Positions 1-6,397 of a stretch of DNA of 7,800 nt are shown in pieces. The notes beneath the pieces are model-generated. The model searched no databases, was not told where the DNA came from, and saw only the letters and a program-made list of their open reading frames with translations. The stretch's first letter is position 1, and the number at the start of each line of letters is the position of its first letter. The position numbers and the translations under genes are program-made. Origin of the DNA: Spirochaetaceae bacterium (GTDB lineage Bacteria; Spirochaetota; Spirochaetia; DSM-27196; Salinispiraceae). The DNA lies in assembly GCA_007129335.1 (NCBI GenBank), contig SKVS01000267.1, positions 1 through 7,800 of the forward strand, read 5' to 3'.

Positions 1-603
1 AAGTTCCTGGCGGTCTATGGCGAAGGGAGTCCAGATTGGAGTCCCAGCAGGATGGTTCATATCCAGGCCACAGTGAGCTTCTGCACCCCAGTAGGGTCCA
101 AGCCAGCAGTCTGTTCCGGCATACGCTCTATCGATGGTCATACCGTTTGCCGGCAGGGGGCACCAGGGGTGTAGGAGGGTGGGGCAAATTCTTTGCTGTA
201 CGTCCTGAAGGGCAAGGCGTACCTTTTTTCGCGGTCTGCAGATCCCGTGGGTTTCCGACAGAATAGTAAAAATATCATCAACCGTGTCCAGCCAAATTCG
301 TAGTCCCATAAAGACCCAGGGCTGATAAAAACTTTTATCGTTCCCAACCCAGCGAATGAGCTCCAGGGAACAGGAGTTAATTGTAAGAATGCAATGCATT
401 CTAATGACTGCAGTTCCGTTTCTGTGGGGTACCAGGGGGCGATCCTCTGGATTTTTCCAGGTACAGGATTCCAATACTACCTTTGTGGATTCGACGGTTA
501 TGGTTCGGGTGGTTCCGTCTGAGCATTGAAAAAGGATGGTTTCACCGGAATCCACCTCGACAGGGGTAATGGTTTGACGGGCTTTGTATGATTGGTGCTT
601 CAT
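1..603 (-). CDS. M23 metallopeptidase-like protein, 5' part only (runs off left edge)
   Basis: Reading leftward from ATG at 603-601, the frame is open for all 201 codons to base 1, so the C-terminus is outside the window. Residues 1-160 are rich in Cys, Trp and His and match no domain I can name. Residues 162-193 read like the first zinc-ligand segment of an M23/LytM-type fold: Trp-rich WLGPYWGAEA, then H177-C-G-L-D181 (H-x3-D), then HPAGTPIWTP at 184-193, matching the usual 'GTPI-x-AP' strand. In that family the His and Asp bind zinc; the remaining ligands would lie downstream. No signal peptide or membrane segment is visible, which is odd for a peptidoglycan hydrolase. An in-frame TAA lies just upstream, so ATG 603 is the earliest ATG start, but it has no clear Shine-Dalgarno. 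The gene is divergent from the sugar operon and shares its control region. Openness and coherence of the frame are seen; the peptidase-like function is inferred. Confidence 0.68.
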   Translation of the reverse strand, partial: MKHQSYKARQTITPVEVDSGETILFQCSDGTTRTITVESTKVVLESCTWKNPEDRPLVPHRNGTAVIRMHCILTINSCSLELIRWVGNDKSFYQPWVFMGLRIWLDTVDDIFTILSETHGICRPRKKVRLALQDVQQRICPTLLHPWCPLPANGMTIDRAYAGTDCWLGPYWGAEAHCGLDMNHPAGTPIWTPFAIDRQEL

Positions 604-606
604 ACT

Positions 607-618
607 GTATAGTTATAC
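607..618. promoter_or_regulatory. Operator-like palindrome O1 (GTATA-gt-TATAC)
   Basis: The arms GTATA (607-611) and TATAC (614-618) are perfect inverted repeats around a 2-bp centre. The site starts 4 bp upstream of the leftward gene's ATG. GntR-family operators are commonly short palindromes of the GT...AC type, and a GntR/LacI-hybrid regulator is encoded in this operon, so it is the natural candidate to bind here. The dyad is seen; the binding protein is inferred. Confidence 0.45.
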
Positions 619-659
619 CATAGTTTTATGACCCATTCCATAATTTTTAAAAATATGTT

Positions 660-687
660 TTGACAGGGGAATAAACCTATGTTTAAC
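660..687 (+). promoter_or_regulatory. Candidate sigma-70-type promoter of the sugar operon
   Basis: A perfect TTGACA -35 hexamer lies at 660-665. A TTTAAC hexamer at 682-687 (4 of 6 matches to TATAAT) follows after a 16-bp spacer. Transcription would start near 694, giving a leader of about 30 bases before the ATG at 726. The -10 sits inside operator-like site O2, as expected of a repressible promoter. The surrounding AT-rich sequence offers other weak -10 choices, such as TATAGA at 688-693 with a spacer that is too long. Confidence 0.5.
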
Positions 688-692
688 TATAG
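681..692. promoter_or_regulatory. Operator-like site O2 overlapping the -10
   Basis: GTTTAACTATAG matches the bottom strand of O1 (GTATAACTATAC) at 10 of 12 positions. Its own dyad symmetry is weak, so the case rests on similarity to O1 and on position over the proposed -10. Its centre is 74 bp from that of O1, about seven helical turns, so both sites would face the same side of the helix. This may be chance in AT-rich DNA. Confidence 0.35.
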
Positions 693-705
693 ATATACAA
701 CCAAG

Positions 706-716
706 TACCCTAAGGA
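706..716 (+). repeat. TACCCTAAGGA leader motif, copy 1
   Basis: This 11-base string, including the Shine-Dalgarno core, is identical to 2102-2112. Both copies lie directly before a gene start: the binding protein and the first permease. Only the AAGGA part is explained by ribosome binding. Confidence 0.5.
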
Positions 717-719
717 GGT
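712..719 (+). promoter_or_regulatory. Strong ribosome binding site of the binding-protein gene
   Basis: AAGGAGGT is a full Shine-Dalgarno. Its AGGAGG core ends 7 bases before the ATG at 726, which fixes that start. It is the strongest ribosome site in the window, consistent with the high expression needed for a binding protein. It belongs to a TACCCTAAGGA string (706-716) that recurs before the first permease gene. Confidence 0.85.
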
Positions 720-725
720 AGTATA

Positions 726-2042
726 ATGAAAGCCCTACGGCATATTTCAATTCTGTTGGCACTGATGATTTTATTCACCGGTGTAGTTTTTGCAGGCGGC
801 GGTCAGCAAGCTCCGGCACCGGCCGAGCCCGGTCAGGTAACCGTGCGTTTTCTGGTACCCCAGTGGGCCTCCACCAGGGATGCCCGTATCGAGCGTCAGG
901 TAGCTTTCCAGAGTGTTATTGACTCTTTCCATGCAGCTAATCCTAATATTCGGCTACAGGAAGTTGTTTCTACAGCCAGTAGTTACGATGTAGACGTTGC
1001 GAATCAAATCAACAATGGAACCGTGGAAGTAGTTTGGATTAATAATCCTTTTTATCCTACCCTCCAGCAGGATGGAAAATTCGTGAATGTTGAACCATTC
1101 CTGAGCGAAGCGGATAAAGCCGATTTTTTCCCCTGGACCTTCGAAGCACTGAAATCGGTTAATGGTGAGTTAGGTGGATTGTGGCATAACACCGATGTTC
1201 GGTTGTTCTTCTACCGAACCGATCTCATGCCTACTGCACCCAAGACCTACGAAGAACTGATTACCATGACCAGGCAAATCAAGAATTCCAACCCTGAAAT
1301 GGCAGCTCCCTTCTTCGCAAGTCTTGGACACACCGATGCCATTACCCATGTGTGGGGCAACTTCGAAGCCCTTGGTGGACGACCTTTCGACGACAATGGT
1401 AAACCCGTGGTACTCGATGGACAAAACCGTCAGTACTGGGAAAGAATTTTCCGGACCTTCAAGGAAATGATGGATGCAGGTCTTATTCCGGAAAGCGCAG
1501 CGGTTGCCCGGGAAGCCGGTGTTGTACCCTTGCTTCTGTCTGGTCAGGTTGCCAGTTTCATAGCAAACAGTAACTATGGCGTGCGGGAAATTGTTGCAAA
1601 ACTCCCTGCAGAAGAAGCCGCTCTCTGGCAGGCAGCGAATGTTCCAGGATATCAAGGAACAGCAGGTGGACGCAGTGTATCCGGTGGATGGGTGTTCTCA
1701 GCCCGAAAAATGGATGATCCAGTTCTGCAGGAAGCAGCGGTGAAATTTGTTCTTCATGCAACCAGTTTCATGGCACAGCGGAATGTGAACAAGGCCGGTG
1801 GCTGGACACCAACCCGGACCAGTGTTTTCCAGGATGATCCCTTCTATCAGGGCGACCGTTTCATGGTTGCTGCAGACGAAGCCCTTGCAACTGCCACTGT
1901 ACGGCCTTTGAATGTTATGAGTCCAATCATGGCCAGCGCTATTGCCGATGCATTGAGTCAGTACCTTTCGGGTTCTGCAACTTTGGCGCAGGCTCTGGAT
2001 CGAGCAAATACTATTATTCAGCAAGAATTTTCCAACCTGTAA
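726..2042 (+). CDS. ABC transporter sugar-binding protein (CUT1 / SBP family 1)
   Basis: This is a 438-residue extracytoplasmic solute receptor that should capture a carbohydrate and deliver it to the permease pair encoded next. The N-terminus is a signal peptide: basic KALRH start, hydrophobic core at about 7-22, and a V-F-A / GGG junction suited to signal peptidase I after residue 23. A low-complexity linker rich in Q, A, P and E follows. No Cys lies at the junction, so it is probably not a lipoprotein, unlike many Gram-positive and some spirochaetal receptors. The mature part has the length and texture of MalE/UgpB-type family 1 receptors: a first strand 'VTVRFLVPQW', a middle 'GGLWHNTDVRLFFYRTDL' hinge segment, and a C-terminal lobe including 'SGGWVFSARK' and 'GGWTPTR'. 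Aromatic residues are plentiful, as in sugar-binding clefts. First gene of the operon, with its own strong ribosome site. The ligand cannot be deduced. Confidence 0.9.
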   Translation: MKALRHISILLALMILFTGVVFAGGGQQAPAPAEPGQVTVRFLVPQWASTRDARIERQVAFQSVIDSFHAANPNIRLQEVVSTASSYDVDVANQINNGTVEVVWINNPFYPTLQQDGKFVNVEPFLSEADKADFFPWTFEALKSVNGELGGLWHNTDVRLFFYRTDLMPTAPKTYEELITMTRQIKNSNPEMAAPFFASLGHTDAITHVWGNFEALGGRPFDDNGKPVVLDGQNRQYWERIFRTFKEMMDAGLIPESAAVAREAGVVPLLLSGQVASFIANSNYGVREIVAKLPAEEAALWQAANVPGYQGTAGGRSVSGGWVFSARKMDDPVLQEAAVKFVLHATSFMAQRNVNKAGGWTPTRTSVFQDDPFYQGDRFMVAADEALATATVRPLNVMSPIMASAIADALSQYLSGSATLAQALDRANTIIQQEFSNL

Positions 2043-2056
2043 TTGTTGATTTCTCT

Positions 2057-2082
2057 ATCCCGGGGAACTTCTTCCCCGGGAT
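2057..2082 (+). other. Intercistronic stem-loop between receptor and permease genes
   Basis: ATCCCGGGGAA (2057-2067) and TTCCCCGGGAT (2072-2082) form a perfect 11-bp stem with a CTTC tetraloop, 14 bases after the receptor stop codon. No run of T follows, only TCATTTAACTG, so it is a poor intrinsic terminator. In many binding-protein operons such a hairpin protects the 3' end of the abundant receptor mRNA or causes partial termination, giving more receptor than permease. That role is inferred here. Confidence 0.7.
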
Positions 2083-2101
2083 TCATTTAACTGTGAAAAA
2101 A

Positions 2102-2112
2102 TACCCTAAGGA
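2102..2112 (+). repeat. TACCCTAAGGA leader motif, copy 2
   Basis: Exact second copy of the string at 706-716. It may reflect a shared translation-initiation context, a duplication, or chance. Confidence 0.5.
2108..2112 (+). promoter_or_regulatory. Ribosome binding site deciding the first permease start
   Basis: AAGGA ends 6 bases before ATG 2119 but directly abuts ATG 2113, which is too close for initiation. The second ATG is therefore preferred. The string TACCCTAAGGA (2102-2112) is identical to 706-716 before the receptor gene. Confidence 0.6.
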
Positions 2113-2118
2113 ATGTCC

Positions 2119-3051
2119 ATGCAGTCCATTGTTCAACCTTCGATTCAACCCCTGAATCGGCAATCAAAAATAGAGCGTTTCATCCACGGCCCGTGGCCGT
2201 TCATTTTACCAGCTCTTTTTGGTCTGGTGTTTATGAGGGCCTTTCCCTTTGTCTGGCAGATCTGGCTTTCCTTTACCAACATGCGCCTTGGCAGGCCCGG
2301 AGAGTTCATAGGTTTGCAGAATTACCGGGTGCTTTTTCAAAATCCCGTATTCTTGAGTTCTATTGCCTACACCGGAGTGTTCATGGTTGCCACGGTAGCC
2401 GGCCAAATGTTTTTTGGCCTTCTTTTAGCCCTGCTTCTGGAAGAGGATTTTAAAGGAAAGGCTGTATACCGAATGACCTTTCTTATTCCCTGGATTGTCA
2501 GTGGTTTTGTTGCGGGTATTCTCTGGCAGCTTATGCTGGTGGAAACCCGGTTCGGAATGTTTAATGCTTTGTTGGATTTAATGAACGTGCCGCCTGTTCG
2601 TTGGTTGAGCAATGCGAGAAATGCCCAGATGTCGGTCATTATGGTTTACATCTGGAAGGGTCTTGGATTCTCCCTGTTGCTCATGTCCGGAGGATTAAAA
2701 ATTATCCCTCAGGAAATGATCGAATCAGCGGATATCGATGGTGCTTCTTATTTACAAAAACTCAGATTAATAAAACTGCCAATGATGAAAGATATTATCT
2801 CAGTAAACATAATTTTTTCGGTAATTGCTGCCCTGAATTCCTACGAAACGGTGTTTGTCCTCACTGGTGGTGGACCAGGAGGTGCAACTTCCATTATTGC
2901 CCTGGTCATGTTTAACACGGCTTTTGGAGACGGAAGGAATCAGTTGGGCCGGGGTTCGGCCATAGGGGTGGTAATGTTCGTGGTGACCCTGATATTTGTC
3001 ATTATTTACGTACGCAAAACCAATTTTGCAAAGGGGTATGGTAAACCATGA
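2119..3051 (+). CDS. ABC sugar transporter permease, MalF/UgpA-like
   Basis: Inner-membrane permease subunit of about 310 residues, forming the channel with the next gene product. After a polar N-terminus, hydrophobic segments lie near residues 25-50, 75-108, 115-138, 168-190, 223-243 and 270-297, giving six membrane spans. The cytoplasmic EAA loop that docks the ATPase is clear: E202-S-A-D-I-D-G208, followed by a hydrophobic I-K-L-P. The C-terminal 'TGGGPGGAT' segment is typical of MalF-like CUT1 permeases. I chose ATG 2119 over ATG 2113 because of the ribosome-site spacing; the difference is two residues. The stop overlaps the next start in an ATGA, so translation is probably coupled. No ATPase gene is present; CUT1 systems often share an MsmX/UgpC-type ATPase encoded elsewhere. 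Confidence 0.92.
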   Translation: MQSIVQPSIQPLNRQSKIERFIHGPWPFILPALFGLVFMRAFPFVWQIWLSFTNMRLGRPGEFIGLQNYRVLFQNPVFLSSIAYTGVFMVATVAGQMFFGLLLALLLEEDFKGKAVYRMTFLIPWIVSGFVAGILWQLMLVETRFGMFNALLDLMNVPPVRWLSNARNAQMSVIMVYIWKGLGFSLLLMSGGLKIIPQEMIESADIDGASYLQKLRLIKLPMMKDIISVNIIFSVIAALNSYETVFVLTGGGPGGATSIIALVMFNTAFGDGRNQLGRGSAIGVVMFVVTLIFVIIYVRKTNFAKGYGKP

Positions 3052-3893
3052 AAAGAATAAATCGACCTGGCAGGCTGGCGAAGCTGGGGCTGAACCACGC
3101 TGTTGCCCTTTTTGCTGCGTTCATTTTTACCTATCCGGTAATTTGGATTCTCATGGCGAGCATCAAGCCCGATGTGGAAATATACCGGGAACCCTTGCGT
3201 CTGTTTCCCTCACGAATCGATGTTTCGATTTTCCAGAGGATTTTCCAAACCCAGCCCATTGCACACTACCTGGTAAACTCCCTTATTTATAGTTTAGGGG
3301 CGGTAGTCATTTCTCTAGCTTTCGCCCTCTTTGCTTCCTATGGACTTTCCCGCCACGAGTTCAAGGGAAAACAGGCAACCCTCATTACCATTCTCATGGT
3401 GCAAATGATTCCAGCCCTGGTATCGATCATTCCAATCTACCTGCTCATGCAGCGTCTGGGACTCTATGACACCCGTATCGGAATGGTTATTCTGTACTCC
3501 GCCATTCGTATTCCCTGGGGAGTCTGGATTCTGGTTGGGTTCATTGACCAAATCCCCAAAGCCTTGGATGAGGCTGCCATTGTGGATGGAGCCAGCAAGT
3601 TTCGAATTTTGTGGCAGATTATTTTCCCCCTTGCTCTTCCTGGCTTGGCTTCTGCGGCGATTTTTACCTTTGTTGGCACCTGGAACGAGTTTGCCATAGC
3701 ATCCATTGTTTTACGCAGTTCCACTAATCTTTCCATGCCCGTCGGGAGTATGGCCATGATCGCCGGAGACCCTAACGATTGGCGTATGGTTTCCATGACA
3801 GCCACGGTGAATCTCCTGCCCGTACTGGCGGTATTTGCTCTGTTGCAAAGGCACATTATTGCAGGCCTTACCCGGGGCGCGGTCAAGGAGTAA
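3048..3893 (+). CDS. ABC sugar transporter permease, MalG/UgpE-like
   Basis: Second inner-membrane permease subunit, 281 residues, a normal length for MalG-type proteins. Six hydrophobic segments are visible, the first at about 17-37 containing 'YPVIWILMASIKP', a hallmark of this subfamily. The EAA loop is nearly ideal: D174-E175-A-A-I-V-D-G181-A, then an I-x-x-P-L-x-x-P-G stretch. The gene starts inside the preceding one (ATGA at 3048-3051). Its Shine-Dalgarno-like AAGGGG (3031-3036) lies 11 bases upstream, rather far, which supports initiation by coupling. Its TAA stop (3891-3893) overlaps the ribosome site of the next gene. It should pair with the MalF-like subunit to import the ligand of the upstream receptor. 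Confidence 0.93.
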   Translation: MKRINRPGRLAKLGLNHAVALFAAFIFTYPVIWILMASIKPDVEIYREPLRLFPSRIDVSIFQRIFQTQPIAHYLVNSLIYSLGAVVISLAFALFASYGLSRHEFKGKQATLITILMVQMIPALVSIIPIYLLMQRLGLYDTRIGMVILYSAIRIPWGVWILVGFIDQIPKALDEAAIVDGASKFRILWQIIFPLALPGLASAAIFTFVGTWNEFAIASIVLRSSTNLSMPVGSMAMIAGDPNDWRMVSMTATVNLLPVLAVFALLQRHIIAGLTRGAVKE

Positions 3894-3898
3894 AGGAG
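3892..3898 (+). promoter_or_regulatory. Ribosome binding site fixing a GTG start for the glycosyltransferase
   Basis: AAAGGAG overlaps the last two bases of the preceding TAA stop and ends 6 bases before GTG 3905. The frame is also open upstream to an ATG at 3779, but that start lies deep inside the permease gene and has no matching ribosome site. Confidence 0.8.
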
Positions 3899-3904
3899 AA
3901 CAGT

Positions 3905-5284
3905 GTGGCAACCATAGCTTTTTTTCAAAACAGACTCGGCCGTACCGATGGGGTTTCTCTGGAAGTGGATAAGTGGCGCTGGGTTCTTGAGCAGATACTC
4001 GGTCATAAGGTTCTGTACTGTTCTGGGAATGACGATGTACCGGGTAATTATGTAATTCCTGAGCTCTACGCCCAGCACCCAGTGACCTGGAAAATTCTGC
4101 GCAACGCATCGGTTGAATTTTCCGATTATGCCCGGGAAGAAGATCTTGAGCTGGATATTTATAACCACGCCGATGTCATTGAACAACGGTTACTGGAGTT
4201 CATTGAAAAGCACGGAGTGGATGTGCTTGTTCCCAACAACCTGTGTTCCGGGGGCTATCAACCAGCCGCAGCCATTGCATTTCACCGGGTTATCCGGAAA
4301 ACCGGGTTGCCGGCAATAATTCACAGCCACGATTTTTACTTTGAAGACAGCGATGAGGTACATCCCACCTGCCATACCGCCGAGAGTATTTACCACCGGT
4401 ATTTTCCCACGAAGTTGCCGGGAGTACAGCACGTTTTCATTAACCGAATTGCCCAAGGTGAGTTAAAGAAGCGGAAAAATATCGACGGTATGGTGGTGCC
4501 GAATGTGTTCGATTTTAACCAGCCCCCATGGGTCGCTGACGAGTATAACCATGACTTCCGTGCTGCCTTCAACCTATTGCCCAATGACCTGGTTTTTCTT
4601 CAGGCCACCCGAATACTGGACCGAAAAGGGGTGGAAATGGCAATCGATACCCTTGCTCAAGTACAAAAACCTGAGCGAATAGCCCGATTACAGGGCGTTT
4701 CCACTGTTGCCGGGGGGAGTTTTAGGCCCGATTCTCGGATTGTACTCCTTTGTGCAGGAATTGTGGAAACCATTGGGATTTCCGGTCAGTACTGGAAAAA
4801 TCTTCAGGAACATGCTCAAAACAGTGGAGTTCGGTTAATTCAAGTGGGCGACCGGGTCAGACATTCCCGGGGCTTTCTTCCCGATGGGTCCAAGGTGTAC
4901 TCCCTGTGGGACAGCTATGTGTTCGCCGACTTTGTTACCTACCCCAGTTACTGGGAGGGGTGGGGGAACCAGTTCATAGAAGCAGTGTTTGCTGGTCTAC
5001 CTGCGTTGGTGTTTGAGTATCCCGTTTGGACCTCGGACATTGGTCCTGCGGGTTTTCAGGTGGTTAGTCTTGGATCAGAACTTGCTGGTACCGGGGAGAA
5101 CGGTTTGGTGTACGCTCCAGATCATTGTTACACCAGAGCTGCAGATGAAATTGTTCAAATACTGAATAATCCTGAACAACGAAAGGCAATGGCGGAACAT
5201 AATTTTTCAATCGCCCGGGAGCAGTTTTCTCTGGAAAAATTACAAGAGTATATAAAACACCTGCTCCGGAAAGCCGGGTTATGA
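3905..5284 (+). CDS. Glycosyltransferase, GT-B fold, GT4-like
   Basis: Predicted cytoplasmic protein of 459 residues with no signal peptide. The N-terminal Rossmann-like domain opens 'ATIAFFQNRLGRTDGVSLEV' (acceptor side) and carries an H140-S-H142-D-F segment. The C-terminal donor domain has the retaining GT4 signatures: R236 and K241 in 'ATRILDRKGVEMA', which in this family contact the donor phosphates, and the E-x7-E motif E351-GWGNQFI-E359 followed by 'AVFAGLPALV'. It should move a sugar from a nucleotide-sugar or sugar phosphate to an unknown acceptor with retention of configuration. Start GTG 3905 follows a well-spaced ribosome site touching the MalG stop; the gene ends 3 bases before the regulator. 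A GT4 enzyme beside a CUT1 transporter recalls the archaeal and Thermotoga TreT/trehalose transporter clusters, but I cannot assign TreT or any specific enzyme from motifs alone. Fold and family are secure; the substrate is unknown. Confidence 0.85.
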   Translation: MATIAFFQNRLGRTDGVSLEVDKWRWVLEQILGHKVLYCSGNDDVPGNYVIPELYAQHPVTWKILRNASVEFSDYAREEDLELDIYNHADVIEQRLLEFIEKHGVDVLVPNNLCSGGYQPAAAIAFHRVIRKTGLPAIIHSHDFYFEDSDEVHPTCHTAESIYHRYFPTKLPGVQHVFINRIAQGELKKRKNIDGMVVPNVFDFNQPPWVADEYNHDFRAAFNLLPNDLVFLQATRILDRKGVEMAIDTLAQVQKPERIARLQGVSTVAGGSFRPDSRIVLLCAGIVETIGISGQYWKNLQEHAQNSGVRLIQVGDRVRHSRGFLPDGSKVYSLWDSYVFADFVTYPSYWEGWGNQFIEAVFAGLPALVFEYPVWTSDIGPAGFQVVSLGSELAGTGENGLVYAPDHCYTRAADEIVQILNNPEQRKAMAEHNFSIAREQFSLEKLQEYIKHLLRKAGL

Positions 5285-5287
5285 TCC

Positions 5288-6277
5288 ATGACAACCCAGG
5301 GGACCCATAAATACCGAAAAATCGCTGAATCCCTGCGGCAAAGAATAAAAAGCGGCCGCATAAACACCGGTGAATTTATTCCTTCAACCAAACTCCTTGC
5401 CCGGGAGTTTGATACCACCCCGGTAACCATTGACCGGGCCCTTGGAATTCTTGTCTCTGAAGGTCTGCTTACCCGAACCCCGGGAATTGGAACCCAGGTG
5501 GTGCATCCGGCTCATCCGGTTCTCCGTGAAGGAAGACCTGCCCCGGGGACTCCGGGGCTTATAGGGGCAATGCTCCAGGCTCAAACCGAATCCCGATTTT
5601 GGGAACGACTGTTAGAAGGGGTCAGCGATATTCTGCGGCCCGAGGGTATGGCCACCCTCATCGGTTACCATAATCAAAATGAGTCCCTTGCAATTGAACA
5701 CCTGGAATTGTTTTATTCTCAGGGGGTGCGGGTTGTGCTTTTTGCCCCCTTCGACCGTCCTACGCCCGGGGAGTACGAGGAGACAAACGCCGGGGTCATT
5801 CACATTATTCGGGACATGGGAATGCAGGTTATAATGCTCGACCGATATTTGGAGACCGTCCCGGGACATTTTGTTACCGAATACTGCTATACCCAGGGCA
5901 GGGAAATGGTGCAGCGGCTCATTGACAATGGTTATTCTGATTTGTTGTGTATCAGTACCGATTACGTATCGGTCATAGGTGCCCGGGAGAGGTCATTCAT
6001 TGATGGGTGCCTGTCCCGGGGAATAAAAAATCCCGAAGAACGGATAATCCGAATACCCCTGCGGGATTTCCAGACCCGGCAGTACCAGGTAATTCATCAG
6101 ATCCTGGATGATGCCCAGGTTCCGGACTGTTTTGTTTGCCTGAATAGCCGGATTTTTAACACCCTCATTTATCTCCATGCCAAAGGTGAGCTGGGTAGGG
6201 GCAGGAACTGCAAATTTGCCGGTTTTGTGGATATTGAACTGATGGATATGGACAAAGTTATTGCTTATGTGGAATAA
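5288..6277 (+). CDS. GntR/LacI-hybrid transcriptional regulator, cut short by an in-frame TAA
   Basis: DNA-binding regulator, probably a repressor of this operon. Residues 9-72 form a GntR winged helix-turn-helix: 'YRKIAESLRQRI', 'GEFIPSTKLLAREF', the recognition region 'TTPVTIDRALGIL', and the wing 'EGLLTRTPGIGTQVV'. From about 86 onward it resembles the periplasmic-binding-protein-like effector domain of LacI proteins (AraR-type architecture), which usually binds a sugar. The frame stops at TAA 6275-6277 after 329 residues, in the middle of 'VIAYVE-[stop]-PVREMG', where LacI relatives have Q-P. The next 39 codons complete a plausible C-terminus. Restored, the protein would have 369 residues. 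As it stands it lacks the last strand and helix of the effector domain and may be inactive or unstable. The start at 5288 has no good ribosome site, so translation probably depends on coupling to the glycosyltransferase gene, which ends 3 bases earlier. Operator-like sites at 607-618 and 681-692 are candidate targets. Confidence 0.88.
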   Translation: MTTQGTHKYRKIAESLRQRIKSGRINTGEFIPSTKLLAREFDTTPVTIDRALGILVSEGLLTRTPGIGTQVVHPAHPVLREGRPAPGTPGLIGAMLQAQTESRFWERLLEGVSDILRPEGMATLIGYHNQNESLAIEHLELFYSQGVRVVLFAPFDRPTPGEYEETNAGVIHIIRDMGMQVIMLDRYLETVPGHFVTEYCYTQGREMVQRLIDNGYSDLLCISTDYVSVIGARERSFIDGCLSRGIKNPEERIIRIPLRDFQTRQYQVIHQILDDAQVPDCFVCLNSRIFNTLIYLHAKGELGRGRNCKFAGFVDIELMDMDKVIAYVE

Positions 6278-6397
6278 CCTGTGCGGGAAATGGGCCACGC
6301 AGCGGGCCGTATGGTGAAACATCTTATGGAAGAAGAAGCCCTGGAATACAACCATGCCCTTGTTCCCTGTGAACTGCGCTATTTGGGGGATGAATGA
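6278..6397 (+). pseudogene. Detached C-terminal end of the GntR/LacI-hybrid regulator
   Basis: In the same frame as the upstream regulator, directly after its TAA, 39 codons read on to TGA 6395-6397. They begin 'PVREMGHAAGRMVKHLMEEE' and finish with L-V-P-C-E-L-R-Y-L, the typical close of a LacI-type effector domain (QP-x-x-x-MG-x-x-A, then a helix, then a final strand). No ribosome site would start this piece alone. The TGA overlaps the next gene's ATG as ATGA, the same overlap as between the two permease genes, which suggests the full 5288-6397 frame was the functional gene. A CAA-to-TAA change alone explains the break. Confidence 0.82.

Noticed and set aside
36..347. Short open frames on both strands over the left end (plus 36-266, minus 138-347)
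   Set aside because: Both overlap the longer leftward frame 603-1, which has the coherent protein sequence and M23-like motif. The short ones are low-complexity or lack features and ribosome sites.
1170..1655. 161-codon antisense open frame inside the binding-protein gene
   Set aside because: It lies wholly within a confident receptor gene and shows no protein-like features of its own.
3779..3904. Upstream in-frame extension of the glycosyltransferase to ATG 3779
   Set aside because: It would overlap the MalG-like gene by more than 100 bases and adds a sequence unlike a glycosyltransferase N-terminus. GTG 3905 has a well-placed AAAGGAG and is followed at once by the expected first beta strand.
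3464..4186. 240-codon open frame antisense to the MalG-like and glycosyltransferase genes
   Set aside because: It spans the junction of two well-supported sense genes, has no recognisable domain or ribosome site, and is explained by codon bias on the sense strand.
6275..6277. Alternative genetic code in which TAA encodes Gln
   Set aside because: The receptor gene (2040-2042), the MalG-like gene (3891-3893) and the lipoprotein gene (7086-7084) all end in TAA exactly where a stop is expected, so TAA is a normal stop here.
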